From Daedaleopsis sinensis (Eukaryota; Basidiomycota; Agaricomycetes; Polyporales; Polyporaceae), in the NCBI GenBank assembly GCA_033807695.1, contig CM066302.1:1922001-1986000 (forward strand): a stretch of DNA of 64,000 nt, given 5' to 3'. This document shows, in pieces, positions 22,872 through 34,008 of this stretch (the stretch's first letter is position 1; each line of letters starts with the position of its first letter). Position numbers and translations under genes: made by a program. The notes beneath the pieces are model-generated. The model made no database searches, was not told the DNA's origin, and saw only the letters and a program-made list of their open reading frames with translations.

Positions 22872-25118
22872 CCCCGCCTCGCGTCGCACACTGCGACGCT
22901 CAATCCGCTCACCACGAAAGAATCTGACAAGAACTTTCTATGGACGGCCGACCACGCGTTCGCCTTCGAATCCATCAAGACGCTGGTGACCGGACACGAA
23001 TGCCTAACGTCTATCAACCACAAAGACATGGGTACGAACCACATATTCGTATCTACTGACACGTCCGATTATTGCACAGGAGCTGTTCTCTCCTACGGAG
23101 AAACTCTCGAGACCGCGCGACCGGTCGCCTTCGAATCCGCACAACTATCTGGCGCGGAACTCAACTACCCCGTACATGAAAAAGAGCTGCTCGCGATCGT
23201 GCGCGCGCTCAAGAAGTGGAGGATAGACCTTCTCGGTGTGCCCTTCACAGTTTTCTCTGACCATCGCACGCTCGAAAACTTTGCCACACAGAAGCTCCTG
23301 TCACGCAGACAAGCACGGTGGCAAGAACTTCTAGGCCAATACGACTTCAAAATCGTATACATTCGCGGAGAGGACAACTCCGCTGCCGACGCGCTTTCCC
23401 GCCTACGCCCCAACACAGTCGACGACGACGCTACAACGCCAGCCGTCCACGCTGTCGGGGCCCTGAGAAGCTTGCGCGACGCCTCACACGCCCTTCTCTC
23501 ACGACCTCCTCCACTACGTCGGGCGCGCGTCGCAGCAATAACATCAGAATCACTCCGAATCGCCACCGACCCAGCCTGGCTGGCAAAGATCCGCGAAGGA
23601 TACGGCAGAGACAAATGGTGTCTCCGCCTTCTATCCTCGCTCACTCCTGCTGACGACTGCCTTACAGAACTCTCCTCTGGCGCGCTCGACGGCCTGTCAG
23701 TCGTGGGAGTAGAGGTTCGCGACGGTCTTCTCTTCACAGGTACCCGCCTCTGCATCCCTCGAGTCGCCGACATACGTGAAGGCCTCTTCCGTCTCGCACA
23801 CGACTCTCTCGGACACTTCGGCACAGAGAAGTCCTACGCTTCGCTCCGCGGCTCATACTACTGGCCCAACATGAGACGCGACCTCGAAGGGCTCTACATC
23901 CCCACATGCGACTCTTGTCAACGGAACAAATCCTCTTCGAAACGCCCCACAGGACCTCTACACCCTCTACCGGTACCCGACGGCCGTTTCACTAGCATCT
24001 GTATAGATTTCGTCGGCGCTCTCCCAGACGACCATGGTAACAACTGCATCGCGACGATCACCGACCGTCTCGGAGGCGACATTCGTCTGATACCAACGCG
24101 CACCGACATCTCGGCCGAGGATTTCGCCGCCCTCTTTTTCCAGTATTGGTACTGCGAAAATGGACTACCTCTACACATCATCAACGACCGCGATAAACTA
24201 TTCGTCAGCCGTTTCTGGAAGACGCTACACAAACTATCCGGTATCGACCTACGCATGTCTACCTCATTCCACCCAGAGACCGATGGCGCGTCCGAACGCA
24301 CGAACCGCACCATGATCCAAATGCTGCGATTCCACGTCGAACGCAATCAACGCGGTTGGGCCCGAGCTCTACCGCTCATCCGTTTCCAGTTGATGAACAC
24401 CGTCAATGCGTCCACAGGGTTCTCGCCCTTCCAGCTACGTCTAGGCTGCTCTCCACGGGTCATTCCCCCGATCTCCGCTTCTGACACTGCTGACATTATC
24501 GCATCCGCAGGTGATGAAGGCACACGCGCAGCTGCTCTCATTGCACGCATCGAGACGGACGTCCTAGAAGCACAGGACAACCTCCTCCTCGCTAAGACGA
24601 ATCAAGCCCTGGCGGCAAACGCCCACCGCGGCCCCGAAGTCCCGTACGTGGTCGGCAATCGCGTCCTCCTATCCACTTTCCACAGACGCCGCGAATACAT
24701 GCAACGCGGTTCTCACCGTGTCGCGAAGTTCATGGTCCGCTTCGACGGACCATACACCGTTACCCGCGCTCACCCTGCATCCTCTTCGTACACCCTCGAC
24801 CTCCCCGCTTCGATGAACGCTCATCCAACCTTCCACGCATCGTTGCTCAAACCATACCTTCCAAACGACGACGCTCTGTTTCCATCTTGCGCGGACCTCG
24901 CGCCAGGACCTGTCATCACGCCGGACGGACAAGAAGAGTTTTTCGTCGACCGCATCCTCGACCACAAGCGCGTCGGACGAGGCCACCGTTTCCTCGTTCG
25001 CTGGTTCGGGTACGGCCCCAGCGCGGACTCCTGGCTCCCCGGTCGCGACGTCAAAGACCTCGTCGCTCTCGACAAGTACATCACGGACAACAACCTCAAC
25101 CTGCGCATACCGTCTTGA
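22872..25118 (+). pseudogene. Retrotransposon pol, RNase H-integrase-chromodomain half (5' part separated)
   Basis: Open from the insertion junction to TGA at 25116-25118. RNase H is recognised by DTSDYCTGAVLS and by the SAELNYPVHEKE-like block (here SGAELNYPVHEKELLAIV). The integrase zinc finger shows the HHCC pattern (HDSLGHFGTEK, then CDSCQRN). The integrase core has the D, D and E residues: CIDFVGALPDD, INDRDKLFVS and HPETDGASERTNRT. The C-terminus is a chromodomain (FFVDRILDHKR, then FLVRWFGYGPSADSW), which in this lineage targets integration to modified chromatin. In this copy it is separated from RT by the nested element, so it has no proper start. Confidence 0.88.
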
Positions 25119-25164
25119 TCCTCGTCTCAACATCTCCCCCCCTCTCACCCCCCTTCTTCTTCTC

Positions 25165-25176
25165 GGTGGGGAGGAG
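25165..25176 (+). other. Polypurine tract of the retrotransposon
   Basis: GGTGGGGAGGAG directly abuts the right LTR at 25177, the expected place and composition for the plus-strand DNA priming site. Confidence 0.8.
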
Positions 25177-25542
25177 TGTAACGCTGTTACACTGCCCTCG
25201 GACCCCTCTCGGAACCTCAGGCAGGTGAAGACCAGGACAGACGGGTGACGGAGGACTGGCGGACGGCCTGGATTGGACGGACTCGGCGGACGGTTCGGAT
25301 TGGACGGATGGACCGTGCGGTTTCCCTTTGTTACTCGGTTACTATACGTATATAGACACTCCCCTTCCCTGCGTAGCTCCTTAGTCTCCTCTCGCGCTAC
25401 GCAGGTACGTTCGAGTCTCCTGCTCCCTTGTACTCTTAGCTGAGTCTCCTCTCGCGCTACGCAGCTTTTGCCTGTTCACCTGCTGCGTGCTCTCGTGTGT
25501 GTTTCTTTCTAGTGTTACGCTGGCCTCGTGGGCCAGCTTACA
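25177..25542 (+). repeat. Right LTR of the chromovirus
   Basis: Matches the left LTR over its whole length with about five substitutions and a one-base insertion (a CCCTTG versus CCCTG difference). Followed by the CTCAG target duplication. Confidence 0.93.
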
Positions 25543-25544
25543 CT

Positions 25545-25580
25545 CAGTCACCATACATACATATGTATGTATGGTGACTG
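25545..25580. repeat. 36-bp perfect palindrome beside the retrotransposon
   Basis: The two 18-base arms are exact reverse complements with no spacer; the left arm is CAGTCACCATACATACAT and the centre is between 25562 and 25563. It overlaps the right-hand target duplication by three bases. It lies about 100 bp downstream of the HET-domain gene stop, so it could form a hairpin in that transcript's 3' end. Confidence 0.95.
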
Positions 25581-25680
25581 TAATCAATTCGTATCGCCGT
25601 CGGCACTATGCATGGCACGTTCTGCCATAGAACCTCAAGTGTCCGAACGACAGATACATGTATTAGTCGCAATAACAAAA

Positions 25681-27355
25681 CTACTGTGACGCGACCCACG
25701 GCCAGTCTCTGACCGGTCCACAGCACTGCTGGTGAACCCAGAAGTATAACAGAAGCCCACCAACGAGCGTCAGAACAATGAGGAACGAAACGACAGAGCA
25801 CACGGTCGCGACGACGGAAGCATCCACCAGTCCCCCGAGGCACGCGCGGCACCATCCGAGGAACGTCGTGTCGTACGGATTCACGTATATCAGGTCGTCC
25901 CCTCTGTCCCGCGCAACCGCGAATGGCACCATGGCCGCAGACTCGGTCGGGGCTCGGCCCTCCGGCGAAATTGTAGAAATGGGGGTAGGCCGGTGGGCGA
26001 TGTAGACCGTGACGAGCGGCAGAGTCCCTAGGTAGGGCTTCGTGAGCGCGACGATGCGCGTCGGCTTGTCACTGTCGCCACCCTGAAGGGGCGCGGCGTT
26101 CTCGGAGAGCTCCGCGGACTCACCCGCAGCGCCGGCTGCACTATCTGCGGGATGTGCCAGTGTACTGTCCCAGGGCGTGCAGCGTAGGTAGGAGCGATAG
26201 CGGGCGCAGGTGGTCTCCCAACCTATCGCTCCGGTCGCGTGGAGGCGAGCGTCGACTTTGCGGAGCACAAGCCCGAGCCGACGGCCGTGCTCGTCGACAC
26301 ACGCCAGGAGCGCGAGGCGGACGAAAGGTCCCACAGAGAGCATGGGCAGGTTGGTGAGGAAACCGTAGGGGGTGGAAACGAAGGTCGGGAGCGCCTCATC
26401 ATCGCCCCTCCTACCGCGTCCACCAACAGCAGATATGGGGATGGGCCTCACATCAGCTGAGCGCGCGAATGCGGCAGGAGACGGCGCGAGGAGCGAGTAG
26501 GAGGGCGTCTCGGCGGAGTCATCCTCGCGCGGTTGGGTCCGACGGGTGCTCATGCGTGGCGTCCATCCTCCACGCAAAAATGCTTTGGTCGGGGAGTATT
26601 TTCAGGATCTCCTCCTGCAGCCGGATGAACGCGAGCGCCCCTTCGCCATACAAGACGGCCATGTTCACGCCGAAAAGGCCCATAAGCGCGTAAGCCTCGT
26701 CCTCTTTGCGTGTGGCCACTCGGCGGGACGCCCAAGACATACGGCGCGCGATGCAGACTGATGCGAGTGAGATGGCATTGGTGATGACCTGGCTGGCGAT
26801 GCCCGTGATGTCCTCTATCACCTTTGCTAGACCGTGCTTGGTATCCAGCGACTTCCAGTTCGCCGAGAGAAAGGTGAGGTGCTTTGGAGCGAGCAGCTCG
26901 GGGAGCGTCCACATGCGGGTATGCCATCGGCTCGCGCGGAACTGGGACTCCGCTTCATAAGGCTGGTCATCGTCCGAGACGTCGTCGAGGTAGGCATAGC
27001 ACATTGCGGACTGGCTGTACCAGGAGTACTTTGAGTTGACGGCGTCCGAGACTTCTGCGCTGCTGGTCTTGTCGATGCAGCAGAAGTCCATCCAAATGTA
27101 ATCGAACCCGTCAGCCAGGGCGCGTGCGCATGCTCCGCGTATCTTCGGCGAGGCTCCTAGTAATGCGATGCTCCGAGTCTCGAGGTCCAGTTCCGTTGGG
27201 CCCTCGGACTCGGGCGTAGTGCTTTGGAGGGTTTGTACATCCTGGTATAACTGCTCTCCGGCTTTCGACCAGACGTGCGAAAGGACAGCATACTTGACTT
27301 CTGCAGGACTGGTAGTCAGGAGGAACTCGCCCGTTCTCGTGTTGACGAGACGCAT
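25681..27355 (-). CDS. HET-domain (heterokaryon incompatibility-like) protein with probable frameshift and C-terminal membrane segment
   Basis: The ATG at 27353-27355 opens MRLVNTRTGEF, the usual start of basidiomycete HET proteins. The HET domain follows with YAVLSHVWSKAGEQLYQDV, GFDYIWMDFCCIDK, SWYSQSAMCYAYLDD and SRWHTRMWTLPELLAP, then EAYALMGLFGVNM. The first frame ends at 26519, just after DQSIFAW. The matching C-terminal half (SYSLLAPSPAAFARSADVRPI and onward) is in another frame, open to 25681. I see no plausible intron that joins them, so one extra base, or two missing, near 26520-26560 is likely. The C-terminus has a strong membrane helix (VVSFLIVLTLVGGLLLYFW). HET domains trigger cell death after non-self fusion. 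The gene may be a pseudogene or contain a sequencing error. Confidence 0.75.
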
Positions 27356-28935
27356 GCTGCATGTATTTCCGAAGGCTAATAAGCGTTCCCGAAGCAATGC
27401 GAAGACACCTCGGAATGAGTGAACGCACGTGAAGTTGGAATAAGTAGAGATTCTTCACAAGCCGGGAGACTTTAACTTTAGATTCGACAAAGTGAGGGGC
27501 GTGACGGTGTATGTTGAAGTTTGTTATCGGCGCAATTTAAGGTTCTTCAAGACTACAGTTGTTGATAGATGGTAGTCAACCGCAGCCAAGGCTGTAAATA
27601 GCACAACCTTAAGTATATCCATGGCAGTGTGCCGGCATCGCTGTTGGCAGGCTCGGCGTGTGTTAGTTGTTTCCCCTCACAGCAAAGAACCTCGTGAAGC
27701 TGTGCACGAAGAGGGGCGACATATTTTCGATACAGTATGGCGCGTATGTTGAGGAGAATCGTAGGGTGAGAACCGGTCATTGTGCACAGTGGTTCGGAGG
27801 GTGCTGCGGCTGAGCGACTCCCGGATACTGCCGTGTTGCTTACGTAACTTTTCATCGTTACGTCGTTACTAGTACTACGTCGTACCCAAACTTGACCCAA
27901 ACGTGCGAGAATGTTTTGCTAGTACTCACTGCTATCTAGTATCTTGATGCAGCCTCCTTCATGGCTCGTACGACTACATACGAGTGAGTGCACTACTTCC
28001 CGGTGACGTCAAGCACTCTACTCACCCCACCAGATCAAGTCCGAATATAGCGTGTTTACTGGTGAACTGGAAGTTTTAGAAGGTCTGTGGAGGCTCCAAT
28101 GCACGTCCATTAACCTCATAAATTGGGGTCCTCCATTGAGCATAACTGACCGTGCCAGCAGATTGGTTGCTGGAACATGTGTGCTGAGCACTGTCTTGGA
28201 CTCGGAACAGTTGAGAGCAGCTGGTCGCAAGAAGACCTCACTGTCCCCACGGCGTCGTCATCATCTTATCAGTGAACGCCTCGGTCCCCCACACGCTGGA
28301 GAATCTGTGTATGTACTACACTTCTCGTCTCGCACATATATAGCAGGCTGTCGGTTGCACTAATCGTTTTGACTGACAGTGATGGTGCTCCGAACGACCG
28401 TCAGACTCCACTGCCATCATGACATGCAATAGCTGACTGCATCGACTCTGGTCGAGAGTGCCCTCGTCGTCATATAGCCACTTTGATGCAGGCAGGTGTC
28501 TGTCAGACTCTCGAATCTGCTGCACGCACCGCCGTCATTTCGCGAGTAGCTGAGTTTGTCCATCCTTGCCGCCCATGGTGATACTCACTTTAATGTTATC
28601 CAAAGTAGGTACCGCATCACGACTCCGATTTGTGATTTCACCGTTGCGTGACTTGACAGCACCCACTGTTATGACGGCATAGAGTCCGAAGTCGGGAACC
28701 AGTGGTGATTGCAAGATGTTCGATGTGCTTGAAGCTTGGAGCTTGGAAGCTGCGGGGACAGTGAGTATTATTTCTGTTGAAGGAGCACGATGACGTTGAC
28801 CGCGGCATTGATGATTGGATCCTCTCATTAAGCACAATCGAGATATAGCAGACAGTAGTAGTATAAAAGTGTCTGGGGTCGTAGATAGTCCTGCAGACGT
28901 CCAATCTCGACCATCGTACCCCAAGAGCCTCAAAC
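27356..28935. other. Divergent intergenic region, no gene recognised
   Basis: About 1.6 kb between the HET gene start and the hydrophobin start. The small open frames present lack family resemblance. It holds the promoters of both genes. Confidence 0.5.
28862..28869 (+). promoter_or_regulatory. TATA box of hydrophobin gene
   Basis: TATAAAAG, a full consensus match, lies 74 bp upstream of the ATG at 28936. This fits a strongly expressed, regulated gene. Confidence 0.65.
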
Positions 28936-29574
28936 ATGCTCGGACTTCGCTTCCTCGCCCTCTCACTCTCCGTTGCTGTCGTTCAGGCCTCCCCGTTCGC
29001 TACTCGGGCCACCGACTCGTTCCTCGTCGCTCCAACTGCCAACGGGACGATTGATGTCTCGCAGTGCATTGCCAATCTCCTATGCTGCCTGCAGACATTC
29101 TCTCCCCTCGACAGCTCTGCGACCTCCATAACCTCCCTTCTTCCTCTCCCCACAGGCCTGCCGCTCCCGGTTGACCCTCTCGTCGCCGCCCAGTGCTCTC
29201 CAGCTACCGATCCGGACATATTCGGGAACCAGTGGTGCGTGGCACTGATTATCTGCGGCGAATGCTTCAAGCATACTCAATGCATATTTCAGCTTGAAGG
29301 GAGGCACTCCCCTCTGCTGCGAACTCATTTCACCAGGTAATGTCATATGATAGCTTCGACGTGAGGACGATCTAAGAGCTCATCCTCCGTTGCGCTAGGT
29401 GGCTTGGCCGCAGCTGCATGCGAGCCCGTAACAGCTGCCGGGCTCCCGACTTCACTACCCATCCCTGCCCCGACTTCGCTCCCAATACCCATCCCTACCC
29501 TGCCCGTGTCCGACCCCTTGTCTGATAGCCCCCCACTTGGCAGCGCCTCGGCGTCTGCCGCGCCGTCGCCGTAA
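28936..29574 (+). CDS. Hydrophobin-like secreted protein with eight cysteines and an extended proline-rich tail
   Basis: Three exons (28936-29234, 29293-29336, 29399-29574) join in phase to 172 residues. A signal peptide (MLGLRFLALSLSVAVVQASP) is followed by eight cysteines at 44, 50, 51, 87, 100, 108, 109 and 122. Their spacing is C-X5-CC-X35-C-X12-C-X7-CC-X12-C. The paired cysteines and the hydrophobic Leu-rich long loop between Cys3 and Cys4 match class I hydrophobins, which self-assemble into amphipathic layers on hyphae and fruiting bodies. Cys5 is created across the first splice junction (TG|C). Unusually, about 50 residues follow the last cysteine, rich in Pro/Ser with repeats of TSLPIP; typical class I proteins end within a few residues. 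A C-terminal processing or cell-wall interaction role for the tail is only inference. Confidence 0.8.
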
Positions 29575-30313
29575 GCCTGGCTGATCACTGTGGTGATTGC
29601 TGGACTTCGTTTCCTTCTGGGATTGTTTTTGCACGCTCCTTCCTATGTGTTATACGACCCGTTCCCTTTATCTATCCATCGTGTCCTTCACTTTCGCTCC
29701 ACTCCCTGCTCCCGCTACCCTCTCTGCTATTTCGGCTTTTTCTTCATTTAACTCACAGCCTGTTGATCTACAGTATGCTTCGCTCTCTTCCTCCACACCC
29801 CCAACCCCAATCCACGCACTCGCAGATCATTGACATGTACTGAGGGCGCACTATACTTAGCTTCATCGTCATCCAACTTCCTCTGAATCAAAATGAAGCG
29901 ACTTCCCCGAGTTGGCGAATTCTGACTTCCCGGCTAGTATTGCTATAGTCCAGGACTGACTCCGTCCTATAAATGCACCCATCAACGTGGCTATCCCAGC
30001 AGAGAAAACATCATAAGGCGAGTGCGACGATAGTAGAGAGGTATGAATTGAAAGAGTCAGAGACCTGATCGCGATGTCACACCGCATTCTGTCTAGTGCG
30101 ATTGGAATGACATTCGAACATACTGCAGAAACCATTGTACAAGAACTCAACTCGACGACACGGACACCCTTGACGCTAGACTACATCCCCATCAAAACAC
30201 TGAGTCATCATCTGGAACTTTCGCTGAGCTTTCCGTCATCAGAACCTGGAACCACGACCGAGAGATGCCCCATGTGGGACTCTAATAGAGCTGGTTTGTT
30301 GAAGATGCGGGTT
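29575..30313. other. Intergenic region between convergent genes
   Basis: Lies between the hydrophobin stop and the 3' end of subtilisin copy 2. It is CT-rich near 29600-29770, and no gene was recognised. Confidence 0.5.
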
Positions 30314-32275
30314 TCAGAAAGAAGCGCCGCCATTGTACCCCAAGTAGTTGACGGTACCGGACGCTTCGAAAGCATGAGCGACCAATTGGGCAACACTGTG
30401 AAACGACCGAGTACTCACGAACACCGCTGATAGCATTCTTCGTCGCGTAGCTCTGCAATATAGCATTGAGCTGAGCGGGGGTCAGCCTGGGATTGGCCTG
30501 AAGGAACGTCGCCATCAACCCGGCAACGTGAGGGGTGGCCTATGTGTAACATCACACATCAGAGCGGGGAAGTTATGAGATGATGTTGAGCAAAGTTATA
30601 CCATCGAAGTGCCAGAGATGATGTTGGTAGCCTGTGGTGATTGATGAAGGCTCGTTATAAGGGACGCCATGCTTTGGAGGACAATCACTAACCGTGGTCG
30701 ACCCGATCCAGGTACTGAGAACCCGCACGCCCGGGGCGAGAATGTTGACCACAGGTCCAAAGTTGGAGAAATAGGCGAATACATCGTTGATATCAGTCGC
30801 TCCAACCGTGATAGCTGAGGCCGCACGTGCGGGACTGGTGTTGCGTGCGTCGACTCCGTCGTTTCCTGCGGCAACCTGGAGAAAGGCGGTGAGCGGATGC
30901 GGTGAAGTTGAAGATTGCAATACACGCACCGCGAATGCAACACCCCTGGCGGAAGCCTTGACAAGTACGAGGGTGAGTACCACTGGAACACTCGGTCATA
31001 AGGCCAGACTCCGACTCACTCCGTTCAAAGCGTCGTCCACGGCCGTAGACCCCGGTCCCCCCAAGCTCATGCTAGCGATGATGGTATTGGGACCCGTCTG
31101 CTGAGTGGCAACGTAGTTCATGCCGCTAATTCTGTTGAGGAGGTTTCTTAGTTCGATGACAATCTGCAGAAAGCTTGATACTAATACATACACGTCCGAA
31201 TAGGCTCCGGAGCTGCATGTCGAGTTAGAACATCGCCGTTAGATCGAACTCAACGCACTTACCCCCTGTCCGAGAGGACTTTGACAGCAATGAGGTTAAC
31301 TCCCTTTGCGACTCCGTAGGCTGCGCTCCCGACAGTGCCGCTAAATAGATTTTTAGATGACCATCATTATTGGAGCACTAGTCAGCGATACTGACGCGCA
31401 GTGGGTTCCGTGACCGTTGCCGTCCACGTTCTGTAGACCAGTCAAAATATTATCCAACCGATCATCAACCAGTGATCACTCACAGGATAGCCACCAAACG
31501 TCGCGCCCCATCTAGCCCGGCCGCCGAATTGGGACTAGTGAAATTAAAAACGGTTTCCATCATGATTTGCCGGAGATGGCACCTTGAAGGTACTTACGTG
31601 TGCAGTGTAAATACCGGTGTCTGTGATGCAATCGGATTAGTGTCTGCAAACAATGACTGTGCGCGAGGTAACAAACCGATGACATAAACATCTACGCCGC
31701 GTCCAGTAGATGCGTAAGTGTAATTGTAGCCGAGCGCGTCTGGGTTGGACCCAGCCGGAAGTCTCGCTCTCTGGCTAATCCTCTGCAAGCCCCAGGGAGC
31801 ACTCGTTCTACAGGGACAGTGTCAGCATAAACGATACGAGGTTCTGGCGCATCAACGCAACTCACTGGGTCACAGTGGTGTGCATGTAGCCATCCTTCTC
31901 GATGTACTCGACGTCGGCACTCTGGCGGAGCGCATCCAGAGCGTCGGGGGTTAAAATACCTACGGAGTCGGGGAGTATGAGGTGAGAAAATCAGCATTAT
32001 TGTGACAGACTACTGTCAATGTACTCACCGGCATAGCCATGGAGCACTTGAGAGTTCCACTCGCGGTGGGTAACTTCCGCGGACGCGCCATGCTGGCGCG
32101 ACAGCCAATCGAGGTGGCCGTCCTTGGAGACGTGCTCCTTGAGCTTGACGATGTAAGAGTTGGGCTTGGTGTCGCCGCCGCTGTGCAAGAGTGGGGCCAA
32201 CTCTTGCGACGGCGCGGCGAGCACCGGAACGAGCAGCGCGAGAGCTGCGGTGATCGTAGTGAAGAAGGACTTCAT
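30314..32275 (-). CDS. Secreted subtilisin-like serine protease, S8 proteinase K family (copy 2)
   Basis: Fourteen minus-strand exons give 410 residues: 32029-32275, 31866-31959, 31677-31807, 31598-31620, 31484-31534, 31396-31430, 31263-31340, 31194-31212, 31020-31163, 30930-30956, 30693-30875, 30602-30631, 30419-30539 and 30314-30363. The start [20 protein letters not shown] is a signal peptide. An I9 propeptide follows ([16 protein letters not shown]). The triad is intact: Asp158 (VIDTGI), His189 (NGHGTHCAG) and Ser353 (SGTSMATPH), with oxyanion Asn288 (AAGND). The C-terminal exon uses an acceptor after CGAAG so that the end reads [16 protein letters not shown], parallel to copy 1. Exons of 94, 131, 23, 78, 27, 183, 30 and 121 nt are the same length in both copies, so the two genes are duplicates. 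Both are expected to act outside the cell. Confidence 0.92.
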
Positions 32276-32344
32276 TACGGCGGATGGACGACACTCGAGA
32301 GATGGGTACTGAGTTGTACTGCAGTACTCTTGAGACCGCAGATG

Positions 32345-32351
32345 CTTTATA
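32345..32351 (-). promoter_or_regulatory. TATA box of subtilisin gene 2
   Basis: Reads TATAAAG on the minus strand, about 70 bp upstream of the start at 32275. Confidence 0.55.
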
Positions 32352-33920
32352 CTGCTCCGTCGCGATGTCTTATCAAATCTGCTGAGGTCAAACGACCCTC
32401 CCTCCATGCGCATTTGGAAGTAGGCCCTCCTATGTTGAATGAGTACTGGCACGGACGTTTCGATTCACCGCGGTGACAGCGGTTGTTGGAAACAGCTATG
32501 TCGATCCTTAAGGCGACCCTGTACCCACGAACACCGCTGCTGTCCTATAGTGACTCGTCGCAAGGTATGACATCTCAATAGAAGAATCTACTTGAACACA
32601 GGTCAGATGGTACTAAGTGACGGTCAGTAAAAAGATGCACGTTATACTAAAGCAGAACCTTACGTATGGTGCGGCGCTACGTCGGTATACTGAAGAGTTC
32701 TCGGAGGCGCGACGTCGTGTGTCACGACAAGAATTTTCCTCGTAGAGCACCTGATGTTCACACCGTCTGCACCGGCGGCGCTGGTTCAACACATTCCCTG
32801 CCCAAGTCACAGCCTGGTCAGTGAAACAGGTTCCTGTTTATATTTCAAGACTCCTACTTTCAAAGGCTGCTCATAGGTCACGTATCGTTGAAGTAAGCGG
32901 CCTCATGGGCAGAAGTATGCAGATATCGCTGCTTCTATTAGGTGGGCGGTCATGCGGAATGAAGAATATGGTGATCCCACTACGAGCACATTTGCATGAG
33001 CGGCTAAAGTCCTCAGCCCGACGTGAGCCATGCGTTTCGAAGTACGAATATTACGCACGCTGACCTGTGCTGCCAGGAGCATTGACCAAAGCATCCACAG
33101 GCATGCAGAACCTAGAAGTCTCCAGACGTCAGCCTATTGATCACGTCCCAACGAGTTGAAGACTGAAGTACTTCAATTTGTTCCGCTAAAGACGTCCTGC
33201 AGAAGTCTGAGCAATCCGATTCGTCCCGGAGGCGCCACCAGCACGTTAGTATGACTCATCGGAGACCGAAGTCAGTCCTATAATCAGCGGGAGCTAGGAG
33301 AGATTATAGAGCCAGCAGATGTGCGACAACTTGACTCAAGAATCATGATGGACTGCACGACTTCAAAAGCTGGCATGCGCCTCGAGGAGCAGGTGATTCA
33401 GAGGAGGAGAGGCGTGATTGCCAAGGCTACTGTGACTGAGGCAGCCTAGTCGTTGCCTAGTAGCGACGGGCAGCAGTGAGAGCAAGTTGAGAGTCGGCCG
33501 TCGCAATTTGAATGGTAGCACAATTTAAAACGCCACGACAGGCGCTTACGCTACCGAATCGGGCGCAACAAATCCTGCCAGTGAATCAACAGTGAATACC
33601 GTTACCAGATACGTACTCAGTACTCAGTAAACCAGTACCGCTACTGCATGCGAAAGGTCGCGCCCTTGTGTACTGTGTACAAGGAACATGTCATATCGGC
33701 AACACAACTTTCCTTGCGTGCTAGTATGACTCAGACTAGGTCCAACGAGCTCGGAGCCTTTGAACTTGGAATGTAGTTCATCTTGATGAGGCGTTTAATT
33801 GCCTAGATACAGTCAAAGAGCTGTTTGTGGATCTCTTCTGTTGCTCCAAAGGTCCCCCACTTTGGGTTTTTAGGAGCAGATTCCTTGCAAGAAACATTTG
33901 AGAAAAAGAGGCGAACAAGC

Positions 33921-33926
33921 AAAAAA
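33921..33926 (-). terminator. Pol III T-run terminator after tRNA-Arg
   Basis: Six consecutive T on the minus strand begin one base after the last tRNA nucleotide, the usual RNA polymerase III stop signal. Confidence 0.8.
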
Positions 33927-33927
33927 T

Positions 33928-34008
33928 GACCACCGCAGGACTCGAACCTGCAACCTCTTGGTACGCTGGCGATCGAAGCCAAGCGCGCTACCATTGCGCT
34001 AGGTAGCC
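33928..34008 (-). tRNA. tRNA-Arg (anticodon TCG) with a 10-nt intron
   Basis: The minus strand folds into a full cloverleaf. The acceptor stem pairs GGCTACC with GGTGGTC (two G-U type pairs). The D arm is GCGC/GCGC around AATGGTA, the anticodon stem is CTTGG/CCAAG, and the T arm is GCAGG-TTCGAGT-CCTGC. The anticodon loop plus insert is 17 nt; placing a 10-nt intron at the canonical position after base 37 leaves a 7-nt loop with TCG at 34-36, which reads CGA arginine codons. Internal A and B boxes are present (TAGCGCAATGG, GGTTCGAGTCC). The CCA end is not encoded, as expected in eukaryotes. A T-run follows. Confidence 0.88.

Larger units (their letters stand above)
18686..25547 (+). mobile_element. 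Ty3/gypsy LTR retrotransposon with chromodomain integrase (chromovirus), including target-site duplication
   Basis: Two 365-366 bp LTRs (18691-19055 and 25177-25542) begin TGTAA and end TTACA. They are flanked by an identical 5-bp target duplication CTCAG (18686-18690 and 25543-25547). The internal order is gag with zinc knuckle, protease, reverse transcriptase, RNase H, integrase and chromodomain, which defines the chromovirus lineage. The LTRs differ at about five substitutions and one indel, so the insertion is recent. Two features probably disable it: an in-frame TAA between gag-protease and RT, and a second element inserted in pol at 22388-22869. The primer-binding site after the left LTR was not identified with confidence. 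Confidence 0.95.
32276..33927. other. Intergenic region, no gene recognised
   Basis: About 1.65 kb upstream of subtilisin copy 2. Only short unsupported open frames are present. Confidence 0.5.

Noticed and set aside
33928..34008. tRNA-Trp (CCA) reading of the anticodon loop
   Set aside because: CCA in the loop falls inside the intron; with the intron at the canonical position the anticodon is TCG.
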